Source: Fusarium oxysporum f. sp. lycopersici 4287 (taxonomy: Eukaryota; Ascomycota; Sordariomycetes; Hypocreales; Nectriaceae). From it: 64,000 bases of DNA. Location: assembly GCF_000149955.1 (NCBI RefSeq), contig NC_030990.1, positions 2,562,627 through 2,626,626 of the forward strand, given 5' to 3'. Within the stretch, counting starts at the first letter, position 1; every line of letters begins with the position of its first letter. The notes below the pieces were generated by a model. The model ran no database searches. It was not told where the DNA came from and saw only the letters and a program-made list of their open reading frames with translations. The position numbers and the translations under genes are program-made. Positions 57,800 through 64,000 of this stretch are shown piece by piece.

Positions 57800-58836
57800 T
57801 TAAAGGGATTCTCTCGGTGAGGAAAAACAAACCTTTTCTTTCTTGAGTTGATGAGCAAGCATCTCTGAGAGATTCGCTCTGTCGGTCTCAGCGGTGAGAT
57901 TAGTGCTCCTTGTTTGAAGGTGGGTAACTGACACCTCTTTGAGGCCCCGAATGGTCAAAATCTCGTCCAATCCCAGAATGTCGGTGATCCTGACATGACG
58001 ATAAGAGAGCGGGAAGAATTGCTTCATCAGATCGGCTCGTGGACTGAGGTTGGCAAGTGTGGATTTCGAGATGCTGATGGTCAAACCCTCGAGCTTATCA
58101 CATTCTGCAAGCTTTTTGAAAGTTTTTGCCGACTTGGGTCCGCACCAGTGAACCTTGATGTCACGGACATTCTGCACAAGCAGTAGGTTGCTGTCGAGGT
58201 GATACAAAAGTTCGCAGCAGCAGCGGAAACGGACAGCCTTCTTCCGAAAGAAGATGCGAAAGAATTCGTGGTTGAGTGCTGGACCCAGGATAGATGGCAA
58301 AGCCTTCATCTGAGGAGTGTGGAAAGACCCGAATTCGCGTTCCAGCTGTGGACAGTTGCAACTCACTTTTCGTGAACTGGGTTTGATACCCTTCGATTTG
58401 AAGACGGTATCAACCATCAAGTCAACAATACACTCTCGGATCTCGGCAGGTAGTCTCATGAAAGGAAAACCCTCGATGGGCGGTGGTCGGTCTAGGTCAG
58501 GGAGTCACTCGCTGCTTCTTGGGAACGGACGGTCAGATACTAGGGGGATTGCTTACCGGCAATTTCGAGGATCTCGGTGCACATCTCAATGATGTCGACA
58601 CAGGTCTTGGACTCTTGGGGGTCCTTGTTGATCATGCGCGCGCACTTGGCTATCGTTGCAGCAACTGATTCTCTACGGCGAGGACTCAGCCGGACCATAC
58701 TTCCCAGCTCTCTCGCGTCGATGACTCCGGCGTGAAAGCTTTCCAAACCCTGAAGGAGGACTTGAATGTTCTTGGTCAAGCCATACCGCGTATGTACGGC
58801 CTTGGACTTGAGGATATACCAAGACTTGCTCGACAT
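57800..58836 (-). CDS. F-box-like protein, unrecognised
   Basis: Exons 58836-58557 and 58491-57800, joined by a 65-bp intron (GTAAGC...CCTAG), encode 323 aa. Residues 1-93 are helical (SKSWYILKSKAV, IQVLLQGLESFHAGVIDARE, VAATIAKCARMI, VDIIEMCTEILEIA), like the N-terminal helical region of many ascomycete F-box proteins. The splice produces GFPFMRLPAEIRECIVDLM at about 101-119, a good F-box-like start (LP.EI...I...). The rest alternates short strands and helices with Cys-rich patches (SCNCPQLERE, FRCCCELLYHL) and may be a degenerate leucine-rich repeat region. An SCF substrate-receptor role is inference only. ATG 58836 was chosen; the longer frame begins with TTG. Confidence 0.75.
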
Positions 58837-60294
58837 GGCGACGACAGTAAGGGAACGCGATATACCTGAAAGCGGCGACGGTGGTGTGTCGATGCAGGTG
58901 TGAGGAAGCAAGTCAGGGAAAGATGATGGTGTTGAGAATATTATGAAGCAAGCGAAGAGAATATCTTCAAGTGAAGGAGCTCACCAACCCAGGCGCCTTT
59001 TTGATTCAGTAACTCAGGCAATGCCTAAGGTACCTAATTCAATGTTGGGATGGAAATGGATGGGCTCAATCACAGTGGAGGTCCATTGTGGTCTTCGCAG
59101 CAGGAGCCTGCACGCAGTGTCAAAATCCGCCTTCCCGCGCGCGCGTGCGTACTTACCTCACATTAACCTATGATATGGTGCCTTGACAACAGGAAAGTTG
59201 CTGACCCGAGTCAATGACAGGTACCAACTTTGGTGGAACCTCAAATGATTGAGACCATATCAAAGGCGAAAGAAGATGCGGTTAGTAAAATGGCTGTTCG
59301 AGCTTGGTGAGATGCCAATATCGCAGCGCAAACAAGCGGCAGTGACATTAGCGGGTAAGCGCATATACATAAATGATGATAACGACGATAATACGGAGCT
59401 GGAGTTGCAGTCCATTGGTGCACCGACAGGTATATATCCATAGGTTTACTCTGTGTCACATCGANNNNNNNNNNNNNNNNNNNNNNNNNNNNNNNNNNNN
59501 NNNNNNNNNNNNNNNNNNNNNNNNNNNNNNNNNNNNNNNNNNNNNNNNNNNNNNNNNNNNNNNNTGCCAACTCAGGGATTCCTGGCCAACTATGGTAGCA
59601 AGTTAGTACTGAACTGGCCCTGTTAAAAGCAGCCGCGTAGAATTAACCTCACATGACACAGGAGAAGAAATTTGATTGCAAAACAAGTAGACTTTTATTG
59701 GTCTATCCAATTTAACGCCTTCTGGTCTATTTGCCCATTGCATGACCAAAGTAATATGCAAAACTCCTTGAGACAGTCGCTAAATCCAATATGCTATATT
59801 CCATACCACACATGTCGTGGCGTTTCAAATCATTTCATGCGGTTTTCTTTCGGTGCCCGAGACACCGTCGTCAAAGAAGACGATAAGAAAGACAGCCAAT
59901 GCACACTGCTTTTGTTTTGGCGTCTTTTGTTGCTATGCTCTAATGCAATGATTATAGCGAAGTTCTGAGGTGGTGTTGCTCAGATCGTCAGCTGTTATTC
60001 CTGTTTGGGTTGGAACAGGCGCTGATCTTGAGATGGTTGCATCACCCAATTGGTGATATTGTCGTGAACAGAGACGGCTTCCAGAGTCGTGATTAGATGG
60101 ATAAAATGCAACGCTCAAGGCGAGGATCTTCTAAGGGAGGTGATTTGGTGTGCCTGAGTAACGTTGCGGGCTTTTGGTGGCAGGCGTTGAAACTGGTGTT
60201 CTAGAACTCTTCCAAGTTTCGCCGCTATCGACAATCGGCGAGCCCGCATGCCCGCCCATCCATTATCACTGACCTTGCCATTTCAGGAAATGGA
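58837..60294. other. Intergenic with assembly gap
   Basis: Upstream region of the F-box-like gene, the 100-N gap at 59465-59564, and the 3' flank of the 159-aa gene. Contains AGGTACCT at 59028-59035 and a short alternating cg stretch near 59136-59146. No gene supported; ORFs across the N run are artefacts. Confidence 0.55.
59465..59564. other. Assembly gap (exactly 100 N)
   Basis: Exactly 100 N, the conventional filler for a gap of unknown size, so the distance across it should not be trusted. Confidence 1.
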
Positions 60295-60774
60295 CTACGA
60301 TGATTTGACGGAGGAAGACGAGGAAGAAGTCTGATCATCGCTTTCGCTGTCGCCTTCCAGTGAGAAGTCAACGACACTGGGGGCTCTGGTGCAGCAAGGG
60401 CTGATGCCAATGAAATTGTCCTCCTCGATTTGTTCAGGACAAGAGGCGCCAAAGGTGAAGTCGAAGTGAGAGAGCATCTCCTGGTGCTGGAGATTCTGTG
60501 CGGTCATCGGCTTCTCGCTAGGGTGGGTGATCTTCTTTCCCTTCTTGTTCTTGGTCTTGCGCTCCTTGGTGGCATCCTTGTCCTTAGACCCCCACGTCCA
60601 GGTACGGGACAGCTTGTTGACGAGTGATGATTTTGATGATGAGACGGACTTGTCACTGTTCTGGCTGGACTTGGTCATGGTAGCTGTGATCTTTCCTGGG
60701 GTGTTGGCCTCGACGATATTTGTGCTTGAAGCGTCGGAGCGCACAGCGCGGCGGAAGTGCTCTCGGATGGCCAT
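60295..60774 (-). CDS. Small hydrophilic fungal-type protein, unrecognised (159 aa)
   Basis: Intronless ORF from ATG 60774. The N-terminus MAIREHFRRAVRSDA is basic and amphipathic. A Ser/Lys-rich segment leads to LVNKLSRTWTWGSKDK, then a Lys-rich patch, then an ordered-looking block NLQHQEMLSHFDFTFGAS followed by FIGISPCCTRAPSVVDFSLE. The C-terminus is acidic with a Ser run. This motif order seems familiar from small ascomycete proteins of unknown function, but no domain name can be given. The composition and good ATG context support a real gene. Confidence 0.65.
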   Translation of the reverse strand: MAIREHFRRAVRSDASSTNIVEANTPGKITATMTKSSQNSDKSVSSSKSSLVNKLSRTWTWGSKDKDATKERKTKNKKGKKITHPSEKPMTAQNLQHQEMLSHFDFTFGASCPEQIEEDNFIGISPCCTRAPSVVDFSLEGDSESDDQTSSSSSSVKSS

Positions 60775-63700
60775 TGTGGATAATGTGTTGTAGTTGGCTG
60801 TAAAACAGGGTGTCTCGTTTTGTTATAGAGATAGAGAAAGGTGTAGGCTCGATGAGTGTATGTTGTTGAGTTGTTATGATCGAGGCAATGAGCTTGGAAT
60901 TGACAGGATCCTCAACTAACTTTGAAAGTGCTGGGGATGGTATGGGCGATCGTTTATCATAAATGGATGGAAAGAGATAAGTGCAGCAGCCAGGACATTT
61001 AAAGGGAATCCCTGGAGACTGGAGATAGGAAAACCCCTCAAAGCCTTCGGTCGTTTCGGCCTGTATCCATGCGTTCTACTCTCTGGTGGCGCCTTGGAAA
61101 ACCTGGGCTTGGTTGTGGAGGTGGAACCGCCTTGGGGTCCCTGATCCCGGGTACAAGTGGTACATTGGGGCGTCCTTTGGATTGCCTCTGGGTCTGGTAG
61201 CCCCCGGAAATGAAGACGCTGCACTGTGATTAGCTCAAGAGGGTGTCGGGGGCGGAGAATAGCGGAGGAGTCGGCGGCTTATACGGGGTCTGACCCTCAA
61301 TGAGGTCAGTGTTGGCCAGAACAACTGTATGGAGAATCCCTGTAACGTCGGGCCGGGGAGTTGATTTTGGTACCAAGAGCACATTGCTCCCTCGCAACCC
61401 TCTCGCGGTTGGCCATGTGGTGGTGGATGGATCGGAAGTAACAGTTTTTAGCAACGCTGCAGATCCAGGAGTTGCAGACACATGTTGAGGCTACACAACC
61501 TACGCCACTATTGGTAAACTATCAGCCTCAAAGGGGCAGGCCGCAGGAGGGCGAAAGGTTGTTTTCTGCCTCTTGGCTCTGCTACTGGTTTTAGCCGGTG
61601 ATCATTTCTATGATCGTTCTGACAGTGACAAGGGTGCCCAAGTGAGATTACGATTGCAGGCACCAGAGTTTCGTGCATGTCGACTGGCCCAGGCTTGGCT
61701 GACAGAAAATGGATCCAATAGCGAGCCTTGTTTCTTCCATTCCACCATACAGTACATATAACCATAGCCGAATGTGTCCGGTAGTCGATGTGGAAGTCAA
61801 CGGAAGCATGGCGTTCAGGAGTTAGGTGAGTCGTGAGGCGCCTCGTGTATCAGCCGTTAATAATACCTGTCTCATACCGTCGACGCCTCTAAAAACAGAC
61901 TTTTCATCTGGATATCGAATCCCGCAACACAGCAATGGGCCTCGTGCATGGTGTAACATTGGCCGTTTTCGACACCACCAGCACCTCATTTAGACTCCAA
62001 CTCGAATCTAAAAACACGGGGTCGGCGACAAAGTCGAGCCGTGGAGGCCCCCGCACGATGTCATCCACTTTATGCCCACTCGCCCACTAGCATTGTTGGG
62101 GGTTCTTGGGGTTTAGACGGGGGGTCGTGAACAGAACGACAGGCTAGACTCTGCGAGGCAAGTCATCAGGTAGCGTCATTGTGAGAAGGTAACGCCGAGC
62201 TGGGTCCGTTGAGCTCCGTTATGAGCTGCTGTGTTCAGGTTTCTGAGATTAGGCCACGGCTCTAGGACACGTAGTGACATCCAATTCAATGGCTTGCTTC
62301 CACTTCCAGGCACCGAGCAATCTGCAGTCTAAAGTCTCTGATGAATGCCACACTCTGCCAAGACTGTGCATGTTGATGCACATTATCCTTGCACGGAGAT
62401 CCTTCTTCACGCTCGAACCGCCTGATGCAAATTACGTACTGGGGAATCGGCCCTTGCTCGGATAATACTTGTGAACGAGGTCAGCCAACTCCATCTGTCT
62501 TTGGTAGCTAGTCGCGCGACAGTTGAAGCCGTTGGAGCCGTCGCCGGGGTTTGCAACTGTCAACTTTGCGGGACTGCTAATAAACCAACAAAGTCTCTCT
62601 CCAGCTGGCCAGTGGCAGGTAGAAAAACTCAACGTTTTCTCACTGTTTGCTTCTTCTGCAACCATTCCGGGCAGGGCAGGACGGAGTTCGGCAGAGACCG
62701 GACCGGTGTTTGTCACGGTCTTGACCTCTAACCTCAAGGCACTCAACTATCGCCGTTCCCGTTGGCTCCCGTTGCAGCCCACAACATGTCTCATTCGCCA
62801 CCCGCTCTCGGCGCCGGACTTGGCGTCCCGTTAGCAGCGCGGATAATTGCTTGAAGTTTGAGCTTATCGAACATGGCACCTTCTTCTGCTGGTTGGCTGA
62901 GAGGTTTTGATTGAGGCGGCTATACTTGGCTTGCCTCTGAGCAAAGTTTTCTTTTTTTTTTTTTTTTTTTTTTTTTCTCTCATGTCTTTTTCCTTCTCGT
63001 AAGTTCACTTCTTGGCTACCGGAGTTGGCGATGATAAGTGAAGAGATAACAGCGCCTGGTCTTGGCGTGTGGGGACAACATTAACCTTGTCAATTGAACC
63101 CGTCGACAACCGTTCAGGCTCAGGTTAAGCCGGTGCTATTCGCTGATGATTGTCTTAGTGGACCATCTTTGAGTCTCGCCAAGTCTTATTCCCCCCTCTG
63201 GTCCACTTCTCGCTTCGAATTTGTTCGGCGTAGCTCCGTCCTTGTGGCGAGGTGATTCCTGCTTGTTGTTCATGTCTTAACATGGGGGAAGAAGATATCG
63301 TGAGCAGTACATCTGGAAATATCTGGTTGCATCATGGTGGTTGTCGCTGTTCTCGGTGACTGGGGTATTTATTTTCATGGTTTGCTTTTGCCAAGCTGCA
63401 GGCATTCCTGTTGCTCGTAAATAACAGCCTGAGGCATCTCTGATTTATTGATGTGGATATTTCTGATATTTACTCGGTGCAATATATCGCCGAAAAGTTC
63501 GCACGTATCGAATTACGAACAGATAAAGATTTGATAAGATATGTATGATAAGACACGGAGCATCAGCACGAAGCTACTCGATAACGTCTGTTGAGGCTCT
63601 TGGTAAGAGGACCACTTATATCAGGAGCTAGTAGAAAAGGCCACTGTGATTCCCGGACATCTTTTTGATCGGACGTCGTCATACATTGTCCCAGGCGCAG

Positions 63701-63807
63701 TTGAATGCTGCTGGTTCACACACATCTGGCTTATTAGGCTGAGTTCAACAGAAATATTCTACTGACCGCTTCGACGTTGAGCGTCACATCACCACGTGCA
63801 GTATTTA
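60775..63807. other. Intergenic, 3.0 kb
   Basis: Upstream region of the 159-aa gene, then no supportable gene. ORFs at 61230-61481, 62432-62746 and 62640-63008 overlap one another on opposite strands or run through the T25 tract. No RNA gene recognised. Confidence 0.5.
62952..62976. repeat. T25 homopolymer
   Basis: Twenty-five T residues in the 3-kb spacer. No adjacent target-site duplication or reverse-transcriptase trace was seen. Confidence 0.85.
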
Positions 63808-63944
63808 TTAGTTCGAGACACGGGCAACAAGGTCCTCGACGTGCTCAAATTGCTGCATGTCTTTGATATTATCCGTCATTTTTGATGCAGTGAAATCTAC
63901 ATACAGGGTAAGTTCCACAGAAGACGCACCAGCGGATGGGGCTG
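63808..63944 (-). CDS. Terminal exon of a gene cut by the right edge, unrecognised
   Basis: Minus-strand frame ending at TAA 63808-63810 and reading back to a good acceptor (cccctgtag, AG at 63945-63946), with a branch-like tgctgacc about 20 bp earlier. The exon supplies two bases of a split codon and then 44 codons: PSAGASSVELTLYVDF, then KMTDNIKDMQQFEHVEDLVA, ending RVSN. Its composition is protein-like and amphipathic. The rest of the gene is outside the window, so the product is not recognised. Confidence 0.45.
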
Positions 63945-64000
63945 CTACAGGGGACATCAGTGGTCAGCACCACCTGGACATGTGCCGTGACCAATGACAT

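Overview
The window reads as nuclear DNA of a filamentous ascomycete, most likely a Sordariomycete of the Hypocreales (Fusarium-like). The reasons are compact genes with mostly 50-230 bp GT-AG introns, CTGAC/CTAAC-type branch sites, a fused MoaA-MoaC gene, and protein families with filamentous-fungal architecture. The genus is inference; no species-diagnostic marker is present. Two N runs (51404-51979 and 59465-59564) mark a draft assembly.

Layout: 1-7033 (minus) carries the N-terminal part of a UBP12/USP15-type deubiquitinase, cut by the left edge, and an STE23/insulin-degrading-enzyme metalloprotease. After a 3.3-kb spacer, 10360-20282 is gene-dense: an MPP6-like nuclear exosome cofactor with a zinc knuckle, complex I subunit NDUFS6, a UPF0047/YjbQ protein, CFIm25 (NUDT21), a disordered 606-aa protein, the COX assembly factor PET100 and a TACO1/YebC protein. 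At 20670-26913 lies the 2058-aa HEAT-repeat protein LAA1/HEATR5. At 28632-36947 are a two-RRM protein, the spindle-pole WD40 protein WDR8/WRAP73 and a bifunctional MOCS1/cnxABC-type molybdenum-cofactor gene. From 36948 to 44069 the sequence is gene-poor, with one small coiled-coil ORF. From 44070 to the end come a FYVE-finger protein, an ELO fatty-acid elongase, carboxypeptidase Y (broken by a gap), SDO1/SBDS, ribosomal protein S18, an F-box-like protein, a 159-aa fungal protein and the last exon of a gene running off the right edge.

Most genes are conserved housekeeping genes and do not form one pathway. Loose themes are mitochondria (NDUFS6, PET100, TACO1, the MOCS1 leader), RNA 3' processing and decay (CFIm25, the MPP6-like protein, the RRM protein) and ribosome biogenesis (SDO1, RPS18). 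Divergent gene pairs share short promoters at 11219-11630 and 20283-20669.

No CRISPR array, intact transposon, secondary-metabolite cluster, tRNA or rRNA gene was recognised. The most interesting signals are post-transcriptional. (1) The MOCS1-type intron is placed so that retaining it ends MoaA precisely in Gly-Gly, while splicing makes a MoaA-MoaC fusion. (2) A small coiled-coil ORF has an in-frame UAG, possibly in a hairpin loop, followed by more coiled-coil frame and an intron. (3) The FYVE gene has a 195-bp stop-free intron of length 3n (exitron-like). All exon boundaries were read by eye and no search was run.
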